From Aestuariibaculum sediminum (GTDB lineage Bacteria; Bacteroidota; Bacteroidia; Flavobacteriales; Flavobacteriaceae): a stretch of 64,000 nucleotides of DNA. The position numbers and the translations under genes were made by a program. The stretch's first letter is position 1. Every line of letters begins with the position of its first letter. Under the pieces are notes generated by a model. That model saw only the letters and a list, made by a program, of their open reading frames with translations. It made no database searches and was not told the origin of the DNA. Of this stretch, positions 44,471 to 52,023 are shown in pieces. Location: NCBI RefSeq assembly GCF_014596945.1, contig NZ_JACVXB010000001.1:928314-992313 (forward strand), read 5' to 3'.

Positions 44471-45051
44471 TTTGTGTATTCTTTGTTATTATAGATGAAA
44501 ACTAATTTGTAGTCACCTGATTTTAATTTGTATGCTTTTTCAATAGATTGAATTCCTTTTATAGATTCAGAATGAATTAACTCATATTCATTGTCTTGGT
44601 TGGCGTAAATATGAATTTTAAAGGCTTCTCCGTTAGGCGCTAATTTTGTGATATAAAGCACACTGTTTTCTTGTCTTACAAAAGGCTTAAAAGTTGTTTT
44701 TTCTGCTGTTTTGTGAAAAGAAACAGAGTCGAAAGCAATCGTAAAAGGAAGTGTAGTGAATTCTAAGCTTTTTTCAATTTCTAAAATGTAATCACCTTGT
44801 GGTAATTCTGAGAAATCAAAAGCTTTTCTATAAGTCCCAGATACAACAATATCTTCTTTATAAAGAATAACCCCAAAACGATCTTTAATCGTTAAAACAT
44901 TACCTGGTTTTACATCATTTAATGTGATTGCTGTTTTAGAAAGTTCACCATTTACTGTTGAAAATGTTCTTTCTGTTGCGTTACCTAATAATGATGCCGA
45001 GAGAGCTATTAATAATACGCTATACTTTAAAGTGCTAATAATCTTTTTCAT
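44455..45051 (-). CDS. Secreted protein of unknown function, tandem paralogue 2
   Basis: 198 residues from the ATG at 45051 (MKKIISTLKYSVLLIALSAS), with a signal peptide ending at about residue 24. The mature part matches paralogue 1 motif by motif and ends in KEYTKFINN. The open frame extends to 45075, but the ATG at 45051 gives a better signal peptide. It is transcribed towards paralogue 1 with its own terminator. The role is unknown. Confidence 0.8.
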   Translation of the reverse strand: MKKIISTLKYSVLLIALSASLLGNATERTFSTVNGELSKTAITLNDVKPGNVLTIKDRFGVILYKEDIVVSGTYRKAFDFSELPQGDYILEIEKSLEFTTLPFTIAFDSVSFHKTAEKTTFKPFVRQENSVLYITKLAPNGEAFKIHIYANQDNEYELIHSESIKGIQSIEKAYKLKSGDYKLVFIYNNKEYTKFINN

Positions 45052-45280
45052 AACTATGTGTTTTACAATGTTCAACGGTACAAATGTATGTTGGATTTTA
45101 ACATGTTAAAACATCTGATTTGATGTATTTATATGCTATTTTAACTAAATGTATGGTTTTTTAATGCGGTATAGTGAAAGTTGTTTACATAAAGGTTAAT
45201 ATAGTATATGTTTAGAATTTATGTATGCATAATTATCTAATAAAGAAAAAAGATGGGAGGGTTACGGGTAAAATAGTGCA

Positions 45281-45353
45281 AAAAAAAAGTGAGCCACCAC
45301 AGCTCACTTTACCAACTAAACTAAATAAGACATTAAACTAATTATTAATGAAT
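45281..45353. repeat. 73-base direct repeat, copy 2
   Basis: Identical to 44398-44470 including the terminator stem. It is not preceded on the minus strand by an intact gene, only by a short remnant. Confidence 0.92.
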
Positions 45354-45403
45354 ATTGTAAACTCTACAATCGAGTATTTTATAATGTGTTTCTCTAAAAG
45401 AGA
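45338..45403 (-). pseudogene. 3' remnant of a third tandem paralogue
   Basis: Upstream (minus strand) of the duplicated stop codon, about 21 codons read SLLEKHIIKYSIVEFTIFIN, resembling the ends of the two intact paralogues (for example KEYTKFINN against VEFTIFINN). A promoter-region resemblance lies further up: TTTATATGCTAT at about 45542 matches the string found upstream of paralogue 2 at about 45128. I infer that the coding body was deleted. The 594-base gap from 45076 to 45669 otherwise holds only promoter regions. Confidence 0.5.
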
Positions 45404-45669
45404 TTAACAGTTTTTATTTCTAAGATTCTTAAATCAATCAAGCTTAAAAACTTCATGATTTTTAGATCGCGTTGTTATCATAAATCAACAATACAAAGAT
45501 ATGGCAGATTAAGTGTTAAGAAAACAACTAATTTACCGCATTTATATGCTATATTAACCGTTAAGAATTTGTTAACCTAAAGTTAAGTTAAAATAATACA
45601 TAATCGAGGTAATTAATGATAGTTTTGCAATTTAATATGTTGTAAATTTGTTATAAACCCTATTTTGTT

Positions 45670-46542
45670 ATGATTAATAAGAAACCCACATTTAGAAAAC
45701 TTACACCAAGTTTCGGTAGTTCGATATTAGTTAAGCAACATGTCGACACCATTGATAAGTCTGCAGCATATTGGCATTTTCATCCCGAATTAGAGCTTAT
45801 ATATATTAATAAGGGACAAGGGAAAACACATATAGGAAACCATTTATCTTACTTTAATAATAGTCAGTTAATTTTAATAGGTTCAAATTTACCACATAAT
45901 GGGTTTACCGACAGGTTAACTGCAAATGGTACAGAAACAACCATACAATTTAAATCAAATTTTTTAGGCGACGATTTTCTTAATGTTCCAGAAATGGCAA
46001 ATATTGTGTCGTTGTTTGAGCGCGCAAAAAGAGGCATTAGGTTTAGAGTTGAAACGAAACAGAAAATCGGACCAAAAATTGAAAAGCTAAAAAAATACGA
46101 CGGGTTAAAACGTATTTTTAAGTTCCTAGAAATATTAGATTATTTGGCCACGACAGACGATTATAATATTTTAAATGCTGATGGATTTTCATTTGAAACT
46201 GAGGCTCAGGATAGTTCAAAAGTTGATGTTATTTATAAGTATGTGAATAAAAATTTTCAAAGACACATAAGTTTAGATGAAATAGCCGATGAAGTTAGTA
46301 TGACCGTTCCTGCGTTTTGTAGATATTTTAAAAAGGCTACAGGAAAAACATTTACTCAGTTAGTTAACGAGTATCGCGTTGTACATGCTACCAAATTACT
46401 TAATGAAAGCCAGATGAGTATAGCAGATATATGCTATGAATGCGGATTTAATAATTTCTCACACTTTAATAAGCAGTTTAATGAAATTGTTGGAAAAAGT
46501 GCATCGAACTATAGAAAGGAAATTAAAATGATAATTGGTTAA
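45670..46542 (+). CDS. AraC-family transcriptional regulator with cupin-like sensor
   Basis: 290 residues. The N-terminal domain is cupin-like (YWHFHPELELIYINKGQGKT, about 32-51; LIGSNLPHNGF), as in sugar-responsive AraC proteins. Two helix-turn-helix motifs lie in the C-terminus (ISLDEIADEVSMTVPAFCRY and SIADICYECGFNNFSHFNKQ). TAAATTTG (45643-45650) is its likely minus-7 element. It is divergent from the secreted paralogues, and a regulatory link is possible but unproven. Confidence 0.92.
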   Translation: MINKKPTFRKLTPSFGSSILVKQHVDTIDKSAAYWHFHPELELIYINKGQGKTHIGNHLSYFNNSQLILIGSNLPHNGFTDRLTANGTETTIQFKSNFLGDDFLNVPEMANIVSLFERAKRGIRFRVETKQKIGPKIEKLKKYDGLKRIFKFLEILDYLATTDDYNILNADGFSFETEAQDSSKVDVIYKYVNKNFQRHISLDEIADEVSMTVPAFCRYFKKATGKTFTQLVNEYRVVHATKLLNESQMSIADICYECGFNNFSHFNKQFNEIVGKSASNYRKEIKMIIG

Positions 46543-46547
46543 TCATA

Positions 46548-47201
46548 TTATTTTAAGCCATTCCATTCATTATAAAACTGATCTAAATACTGAACCATGA
46601 AATCGTGGCGTTCGGCAGCTATTTTTTTGGCGGTTTTAGAGTGCATTCGGTCTTTTAATAAAAGAAGTTTTTCATAAAAATGATTAATGCTAGGTGCTGT
46701 TGAAGCTTTGTATTCAGCTTTACTCATGTTTAAGTTAGGTTTTATTTCAGGGTCGTAAAGCCCTCGATTTTTAAAACCGCCATAATTAAAACAACGAGCA
46801 ATACCAATGGCTCCTATAGCATCGAGTCGGTCGGCATCCTGAACTACATTTAACTCAGCCGATTTAAATTTTTGTGCTTCGTTGCCTCCTTTAAATGATA
46901 TGTTTTCAATTATTTTAACCACATGTTCAATAATTGAAGAGTCTACATTTTGTTTAAATAGAAATTCTCGAGCCATTTTTGGTCCAACTGTTTCATCGCC
47001 ATCATGAAATTTACTATCAGCAATATCGTGTAATAGTGCACCAAGCTGCACAATGAAAAGATTGACAGGTTCGCTTTTTGCAATGAGTACTGCATTATTG
47101 TAAACTCTCAAAGTGTGAAACCAATCGTGCCCACCTTCGGCATTTTTCAGGGTGTCTTTTACAAAGGTTTTAGTTTTCTCAATGATTGGATCAATACTCA
47201 T
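46548..47201 (-). CDS. HD-domain phosphohydrolase
   Basis: 217 residues. Metal ligands of the HD superfamily appear in order: GHDWFHTLRVYNNAVLIA (first H), LLHDIADSKFHDGDE (HD), then a distal D in VVQDADRLDAIGAIGIAR. The layout is that of YedJ-like enzymes, which act on nucleotides. The substrate is not known. It follows a terminator for the desaturase gene. Confidence 0.9.
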   Translation of the reverse strand: MSIDPIIEKTKTFVKDTLKNAEGGHDWFHTLRVYNNAVLIAKSEPVNLFIVQLGALLHDIADSKFHDGDETVGPKMAREFLFKQNVDSSIIEHVVKIIENISFKGGNEAQKFKSAELNVVQDADRLDAIGAIGIARCFNYGGFKNRGLYDPEIKPNLNMSKAEYKASTAPSINHFYEKLLLLKDRMHSKTAKKIAAERHDFMVQYLDQFYNEWNGLK

Positions 47202-47213
47202 ATTATAAAAATA

Positions 47214-47243
47214 AAAATTCCTTTCGATATGGAAAGGAATTTT
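47214..47243 (-). terminator. Intrinsic terminator after the desaturase gene
   Basis: Twelve-base stem AAAATTCCTTTC/GAAAGGAATTTT with loop GATATG; on the minus strand a T-rich tail follows. Confidence 0.85.
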
Positions 47244-47259
47244 AAGTATACAAGATAAA

Positions 47260-48261
47260 TTATTTTACTGTTGCCGGCTCTACCCATTTAAATTGGTATG
47301 AGTTTTCAGGAACTTTCATGCGGTCGGATAAACGGTACATGCGTTCAGGAAGTTTCATTAAATAATCTCTGGCTTTCTCAGCTTCGTCGGTTAGGTTTGT
47401 AATTTTATCAATTTCCCAACGTTCAATAAGTTTTTGAAGAATATCAACGTAATCTCTAGATGTGTAAACACCAATGCGTTGCGCTGTATTCGAAAATTCT
47501 TCAAATGCCGTACTTATTTTACCTCCAGACTCGCGTAAAAAATGAGCAGGCATGGTTATTTTTTGTTTCATCATATAATGAAATGCCATCATCATTTGGC
47601 TAGGGTCAACTTTAAAAATACGTTCCACAAACTCCGAATAGGCATGGTGGTGTCGCATTTCATCTCCTGAAATTATCTGACACATTTTAGCTAAACGTTT
47701 ATTACCTTTCTTTTTAGCAATTTTAGCTACACGATTATGTGAAACATAAGTTGCTAATTCCTGAAAACTGGTATAAACAAAGTTTTTGTAAGGGTCGCGA
47801 TCGGTGCCAATATCAAAACCATCGGCAATAAGATATTGTGTGGTTTTTTCAATTTCTTTCATGTTTACACGACCTGAAAGGTATAAGTATTTATTCAGGA
47901 CATCGCCGTGTCTGTTTTCTTCTGCAGTCCATTGTTTTACCCATTTCGACCAGCCATTTCCGCCATTTTCTACTTGATCAACACCTTCTACATCCATAAG
48001 CCAGGATTCGTAGGTTGGAAGTGCTTCTTCGGTAATCATATCACCGACTAATACTACCCAGAAATCGTATGGTAATTCTTTAGCTAATTCTCTTATTTCT
48101 CTAACCTCTTCAAAAAAGGTCTCATCTGTAGTTTCTGAATTTGGTAAAAAATCTGTGGGTTGCCATATGCTTTCAATAGGAATTAAATATTTTTCCATTA
48201 AAGCGTCAACGTCTTTTTCCAAAAACTGCATCACTTCTAATCTCACATTCTTTAACGACAT
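47260..48261 (-). CDS. Acyl-ACP desaturase (soluble di-iron)
   Basis: 333 residues. The two di-iron motifs are WTAEENRHGDVLNKYLYLSG (E-x2-H, about 150-169) and SGDEMRHHHAYSEFV (E-x2-H, about 218-232). This is the plant stearoyl-ACP desaturase fold, which introduces a cis double bond in acyl-ACP with oxygen and reduced ferredoxin. It lies 11 bases after plsC, which suggests joint control of membrane lipid composition. Confidence 0.93.
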   Translation of the reverse strand: MSLKNVRLEVMQFLEKDVDALMEKYLIPIESIWQPTDFLPNSETTDETFFEEVREIRELAKELPYDFWVVLVGDMITEEALPTYESWLMDVEGVDQVENGGNGWSKWVKQWTAEENRHGDVLNKYLYLSGRVNMKEIEKTTQYLIADGFDIGTDRDPYKNFVYTSFQELATYVSHNRVAKIAKKKGNKRLAKMCQIISGDEMRHHHAYSEFVERIFKVDPSQMMMAFHYMMKQKITMPAHFLRESGGKISTAFEEFSNTAQRIGVYTSRDYVDILQKLIERWEIDKITNLTDEAEKARDYLMKLPERMYRLSDRMKVPENSYQFKWVEPATVK

Positions 48262-48272
48262 TTTACTATGTT

Positions 48273-49010
48273 TTATGAGTGAATACTGTTTGTTATAGTA
48301 GCTTCTACACTATTTATAAGCTCTTCTTTATTTGCAAAGGTACTAACTTTTAAAGGCTTATGAATAGTAAATGTGATATGATTACCTAAGCCCATCGGGA
48401 ATTTTCCATATTTCAGCATTTTCCATGAATTATTTATGGTAACAGGAACCACATACGCAGAGGGTATTTTCTTAAATAACATTTCTAAACCTTTAGTTTG
48501 AAATGGTTTAGGTTTCCCGGTTTTGCTTCGGGTACCTTCAGGGAAAATAACTGCTGCACGCTTATTTTTTTCAATGTACTCACCGAATTTCATTAGCACA
48601 GGAAACGATTGCCTTGGATTTTTACGGTCTATTAAGGCTGCGCCTCCATGACGTAAGTTGTAAGATACACTAGGAATCCCCTTTCCTAACTCAATTTTAC
48701 TAATAAATTTAGGGTGATGTTTACGCATATACCACGTAAGTGGATAAATATCATGTAAACTTTGATGGTTCGCTACAAAAATAATAGGTGTATTTTTTGG
48801 AATGTCATGTTCATTAATACAGGAAAAACGTGTGCCTAAAACATGACCACAAAGCATTAAACAATATTGTAAAGCGTCAACACTTAATTTATGTGCTTTA
48901 TAACCAAACAGATTAAAACAAATCCATTGAATGGGATGAAAAATAACCAATGTTAGGAAAAAACACAGGTAATAAATGGCGGTTAGCGGATATGATAATA
49001 ATTTTAACAT
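48273..49010 (-). CDS. plsC: 1-acyl-sn-glycerol-3-phosphate acyltransferase
   Basis: 245 residues. The catalytic H-x4-D motif is VANHQSLHDIYPLT and the glycerolphosphate-binding motif is IFPEGTRSKTGKPKPF. A hydrophobic N-terminal segment anchors it in the inner membrane. It adds the second acyl chain to make phosphatidic acid. It forms an operon with the desaturase. Confidence 0.92.
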   Translation of the reverse strand: MLKLLSYPLTAIYYLCFFLTLVIFHPIQWICFNLFGYKAHKLSVDALQYCLMLCGHVLGTRFSCINEHDIPKNTPIIFVANHQSLHDIYPLTWYMRKHHPKFISKIELGKGIPSVSYNLRHGGAALIDRKNPRQSFPVLMKFGEYIEKNKRAAVIFPEGTRSKTGKPKPFQTKGLEMLFKKIPSAYVVPVTINNSWKMLKYGKFPMGLGNHITFTIHKPLKVSTFANKEELINSVEATITNSIHS

Positions 49011-49036
49011 GCCGCAAAAATAAGTAAAAACTACGC

Positions 49037-49420
49037 TTAATAAACAGCGATACAGGTGTTATTTTCACAGGCCACCGATTTAGGTGGAGTCACCAGCATA
49101 CAATCTGAAATAATACCCCATTTACTGTTGTAATTATCTTCCATCTGATTGTAGGTTTTAACCAATGCTTCAAGTGCTTCAATATCGATCGATGAAGCGT
49201 ATACTAAATAGCTTTTAGGTCCGCCGCAGGCTTTGCTTCCAAAAGCAATGTACTTGCATGTTGTATTTTCATTACACACCGAACTTGAAACTAATGTTTC
49301 TATTTTATTTCGTAATTCTGTTAATTCCTTTTGGTCTTCTTCTTGAGATGTTACCATATCGTCATCGCATTGCGTAGACATAAGAAATAGTGGAATTATT
49401 AAAAGAAAGAAAGGTTTCAT
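49037..49420 (-). CDS. Cysteine-rich small lipoprotein under a candidate ECF promoter
   Basis: 127 residues from the ATG at 49420. Lipoprotein signal MKPFFLLIIPLFLMSTQC with D at +2. The mature part begins with a helical, acidic segment (EEDQKELTELRNKIETLV), then six cysteines in the pattern SVCNENTTCKYIAFGSKACG, SDCMLV and ACENNTC, probably paired as disulphides. CGGPKSYLVYAS is a recurrent motif of such domains, though I cannot name the family. A frame upstream to 49531 exists, but the ECF-like promoter at 49440-49464 lies inside it, so the short form is correct. Confidence 0.78.
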   Translation of the reverse strand: MKPFFLLIIPLFLMSTQCDDDMVTSQEEDQKELTELRNKIETLVSSSVCNENTTCKYIAFGSKACGGPKSYLVYASSIDIEALEALVKTYNQMEDNYNSKWGIISDCMLVTPPKSVACENNTCIAVY

Positions 49421-49439
49421 AACACGCGTTTTTTTGGTA

Positions 49440-49464
49440 GATGCACCAAGTGAGCAAAGGTTGC
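49440..49464 (-). promoter_or_regulatory. Candidate ECF sigma promoter upstream of a cysteine-rich lipoprotein
   Basis: GCAACC, 14 bases, GCATC on the minus strand, exact in both boxes and spacing relative to the sigma operon site. The minus-10-like part is 20 bases before the ATG at 49420. Confidence 0.6.
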
Positions 49465-49475
49465 GCAATAAAACC

Positions 49476-49500
49476 AAAAAAGCCACGATAATTCGTGGCT
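49476..49500 (-). terminator. Intrinsic terminator after the bacilliredoxin gene
   Basis: AGCCACGA/TCGTGGCT stem with loop TAAT, then a T run on the minus strand. It lies between the bacilliredoxin gene and the next ECF-type promoter. Confidence 0.85.
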
Positions 49501-49524
49501 TAGTTATAACTAATTTACTCTTTG

Positions 49525-49935
49525 TTAGCAATGCTCGTTATAAGCATCAACCAGGTTTTCTGCAATTAATTCAGCAGGACGACCTTCAATATGATGACGC
49601 TCTAACATATGTACTAATTCTCCATCTTTAAAAAGAGCCATACTAGGTGAGCTGGGTGGAAACGGAACCATATGTTGCCTTGCTTGTGCAACCGCTTCTT
49701 TATCTACACCTGCAAAAACAGTAACTATATGATCTGGTTTTTTTGCATTTTCTAAACTTAAACGAGCACCTGGACGTGCATTGGCTGCAGCACAACCACA
49801 AACCGAATTTACCACAATAAGTGTAGTTCCTTCTTTAGCTAGGGCAGCATCTACAGCTTCGGGTGTATGTAATTCTTCAAAACCAACTTTCGTTAAATCT
49901 TCACGCATTGGTTTCACTAATTCTGCTGGATACAT
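49525..49935 (-). CDS. BrxA/BrxB-type bacilliredoxin
   Basis: 136 residues. The C46-G-C48 motif lies in VNSVCGCAAANARPGA, the family mark. In bacillithiol-using bacteria these proteins remove bacillithiol from proteins under oxidative stress; many Bacteroidota encode homologues. The N-terminal MYPAELVKPMREDLTKVGFE is conserved. No bacillithiol synthesis gene is in the window. Confidence 0.93.
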   Translation of the reverse strand: MYPAELVKPMREDLTKVGFEELHTPEAVDAALAKEGTTLIVVNSVCGCAAANARPGARLSLENAKKPDHIVTVFAGVDKEAVAQARQHMVPFPPSSPSMALFKDGELVHMLERHHIEGRPAELIAENLVDAYNEHC

Positions 49936-50065
49936 ATTTTAATGTTTTATTATTATAAATTTTAATTATGCAAAGGTAATCAAAAATCGTGCAATAATGG
50001 TTTTGGCGTTACCTTATAACACTTTAGGTGTCATAAGGTCAGGCTGTCTGCTATATCTTTTCTTC

Positions 50066-50087
50066 GTGCTGAAATAAATTCAGCATC
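50066..50087. repeat. Palindromic intergenic repeat, copy B
   Basis: GTGCTGAA then 6 bases then TTCAGCATC, followed by CTCA, matching the copy at 4065-4087 in inverted form over its core. It lies between the bacilliredoxin gene and a lipoprotein gene. Confidence 0.6.
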
Positions 50088-50132
50088 TCATAAAAGGATG
50101 TCGCTTCCATCCTTAACGCGAAAATCACGATA

Positions 50133-50522
50133 CTATTTGGGCTGAAGGTTAAATTCTAGAACCTTGCTAATAACATGACATCCATCGGTTTCAATGGTAA
50201 TTGGGTCGCTGATGAATGTTTTATATTTAGCAGAAGTTACAGTAATTACATATGTGCCTGGTCGCTCACCAGCGCCAGAAAATGAGTCGAAACCAGTAAA
50301 TTGTTTAAAAATTTCCTTATAATTTCCCTCAGTAACTTTTACTTCAACATTGTTTGTTGCATTGTTTGTGATTTTGTTCTGGGTTTCGGCATCTATTAGC
50401 GTAATATTCAAACCATAAACAAAAATGTCTGTGCAAATTATACCTTCATCAGAGTCATTATTTTTACTGCAGGAAAAACAAATTAAAAAAGCCAGTACAG
50501 TAACAAAATATGTCGGTGTCAT
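50133..50522 (-). CDS. Small lipoprotein with an Ig/transthyretin-like domain
   Basis: 129 residues. Lipoprotein signal MTPTYFVTVLAFLICFSC, followed by CSKNNDSDEGI. The mature part is a small beta-sandwich (VYGLNITLIDAETQNKI, then RPGTYVITVTSAKYKTF), similar to carboxypeptidase-regulatory or transthyretin-like domains. Two cysteines (ICTDI and GCHVI) may pair. It is preceded by the fifth ECF-type promoter-like motif. No family is firmly recognised. Confidence 0.72.
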   Translation of the reverse strand: MTPTYFVTVLAFLICFSCSKNNDSDEGIICTDIFVYGLNITLIDAETQNKITNNATNNVEVKVTEGNYKEIFKQFTGFDSFSGAGERPGTYVITVTSAKYKTFISDPITIETDGCHVISKVLEFNLQPK

Positions 50523-50548
50523 AATTAGAAATTTGTATTTACTTATAA

Positions 50549-50572
50549 GATGGAAAAAAAGGAAAAGGTTGC
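50549..50572 (-). promoter_or_regulatory. Candidate ECF sigma promoter with 15-base spacing
   Basis: ACGCAACCTTTT on the minus strand, then 15 bases from GCAACC to ATCTTAT. It is one base shorter than the other four sites and has CCATC in place of GCATC. It lies 27 bases before the lipoprotein ATG. Confidence 0.5.
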
Positions 50573-50665
50573 GTTTTGGTGCTGTAAAAACTTAAAATAA
50601 AACGAAACTTCTTTTAAAAGAATGAGAATATATGTAGGTTTGAAAATAAATCACAATATACATAC

Positions 50666-51409
50666 ATGAATTTTTCAAAATGGATTGGAGCGGCTATTGG
50701 ATGGTCGTTTGGCGGACCTATAGGAGGTATTATCGGATTGGCATTAGGTAGTCTAGTTGATTCTATGGGCAACGATTCAGTTTATAAACAAGACACACAA
50801 ACCGGTTATAGACAAAGCCCTGTAACGCAACCTGGCGATTTCGAAGTAAGCTTACTTATTTTAGCTTCCATTGTTATAAAGGCCGATGGTAAGCAGGATC
50901 AGCGCGAACTGGATTATGTACGACTGCATTTTGCTAATATGTATGGAAAGGAGCGAGCAAATCATGCGTTTCGTTTATTTAAGGAAATAAATAAGCAGAA
51001 AAATATTTCAACCAGACAGGTATGTATGCAAATTAGACAAATGATGCAACATCCGTCTCGGTTACAATTAGTTCATTTTTTATTTGGTATTGCAAAAGCA
51101 GATGGCGTAGTTACCGAAAGTGAAGTGTCGGTTATTCATACCATGGCGGGTTATTTAGGCATAAGTTCTTACGATTTTGAAAGCATTAAGGCCATGTTTT
51201 ATGAATCGACCGATAATGCTTATAAAATTCTTGAAATTGATAAAACGGCAACCAATAACGACATTAAGCAGGCTTACCGCAAAATGGCTAAAAAATACCA
51301 TCCCGATAAGGTGCTTCATCTGGGTGAAGAGCATCGCAAAGGTGCCGAAGAAAAATTTAGAGAAGTACAAAAAGCTTACGAACAACTTCAAAAGGAGCGC
51401 GGATTTTAA
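50666..51409 (+). CDS. DjlA-like protein with TerB and DnaJ domains
   Basis: 247 residues. The N-terminus has a glycine-rich, membrane-associating segment (IGAAIGWSFGGPIGGIIGLA, residues 7-26). A TerB-like helical domain spans about 60-178. A C-terminal J domain spans about 185-247 with the H212-P-D motif (YHPDKV). This is the layout of DjlA, a membrane-bound co-chaperone for DnaK. No dnaK is near. Confidence 0.92.
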   Translation: MNFSKWIGAAIGWSFGGPIGGIIGLALGSLVDSMGNDSVYKQDTQTGYRQSPVTQPGDFEVSLLILASIVIKADGKQDQRELDYVRLHFANMYGKERANHAFRLFKEINKQKNISTRQVCMQIRQMMQHPSRLQLVHFLFGIAKADGVVTESEVSVIHTMAGYLGISSYDFESIKAMFYESTDNAYKILEIDKTATNNDIKQAYRKMAKKYHPDKVLHLGEEHRKGAEEKFREVQKAYEQLQKERGF

Positions 51410-51428
51410 TAAAATAGAATAAATTTAG

Positions 51429-51456
51429 GAGACCTTTTTAAGTTTTGACCATTAAG
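51429..51456 (+). promoter_or_regulatory. Possible promoter of the second ECF sigma gene
   Basis: GAGACC (51429-51434), 16 bases, ATTAAG (51451-51456). The geometry is the same as in the GCAACC sites but the boxes differ, as would be expected for another ECF sigma with its own specificity. It is 15 bases before the ATG. The assignment is weak. Confidence 0.3.
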
Positions 51457-51471
51457 TATTAAACAAGTTTT

Positions 51472-52011
51472 ATGAACGACAACAAAATCTTAGAACTTTT
51501 TAAACAAGGTCGGCGCGATAAAGCATTCAGCAAACTTTATACTTTGTATCCTAAAATTGAAGCATTGGTTTTATCTAAAGGCGGAGCAAAACACGATGCT
51601 GCCGATGTATTTCAAGAAGCGCTTATCATTCTTCACAGAAATCTGGAGAAATCAGATTTTAAATTAACCGCTTCATTTTATACCTACCTCTATTCGGTAT
51701 CTCGGTTTGTGTGGAAAGATATGCATAGTAAGTTTTCGAAAGAAGAACTACAACAATTTAATACACAGGAAGTCACATATTTTCATGAGGTTTTAGAAGA
51801 GAAAAAATATAAACATGCCGAGCGGGCTTTTTTAGAGTTAGGAAAACGCTGTCAGCAATTATTAAGCTTGTTTTATATTGAAAAATTACAGTTTAAGGCC
51901 ATTGCCCAACACATGCAATTCAAATCCGAAAAAATTGCAAAAAACCAGAAATACAAATGTTTAAAAAAAGCTAAAGAGACGTACTCTACAATGGCTGCCT
52001 TTTCATCTTAA
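51472..52011 (+). CDS. Second RNA polymerase ECF sigma factor
   Basis: 179 residues. Region 2 at about 10-80 (KAFSKLYTLYPKIEALVLSK, then DAADVFQEALIILHRNLEK) and region 4 at about 115-170 (QQLLSLFYIEKLQFKAIAQH) are visible but more diverged than in the gene at 6623. Regions 1 and 3 are missing. It is followed after 12 bases by a 960-residue membrane protein, its likely anti-sigma factor. I see no GCAACC-type promoter upstream, so it probably has another specificity. Confidence 0.88.
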   Translation: MNDNKILELFKQGRRDKAFSKLYTLYPKIEALVLSKGGAKHDAADVFQEALIILHRNLEKSDFKLTASFYTYLYSVSRFVWKDMHSKFSKEELQQFNTQEVTYFHEVLEEKKYKHAERAFLELGKRCQQLLSLFYIEKLQFKAIAQHMQFKSEKIAKNQKYKCLKKAKETYSTMAAFSS

Positions 52012-52023
52012 AACTCGTAGGCT

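Noticed and set aside
44398-45353. The two 73-base repeats as a start of a CRISPR array or as mobile element ends
   Set aside because: Only two copies, 883 bases apart, with a gene in between, and the repeat includes the 3' end of that gene. Gene duplication explains it better.
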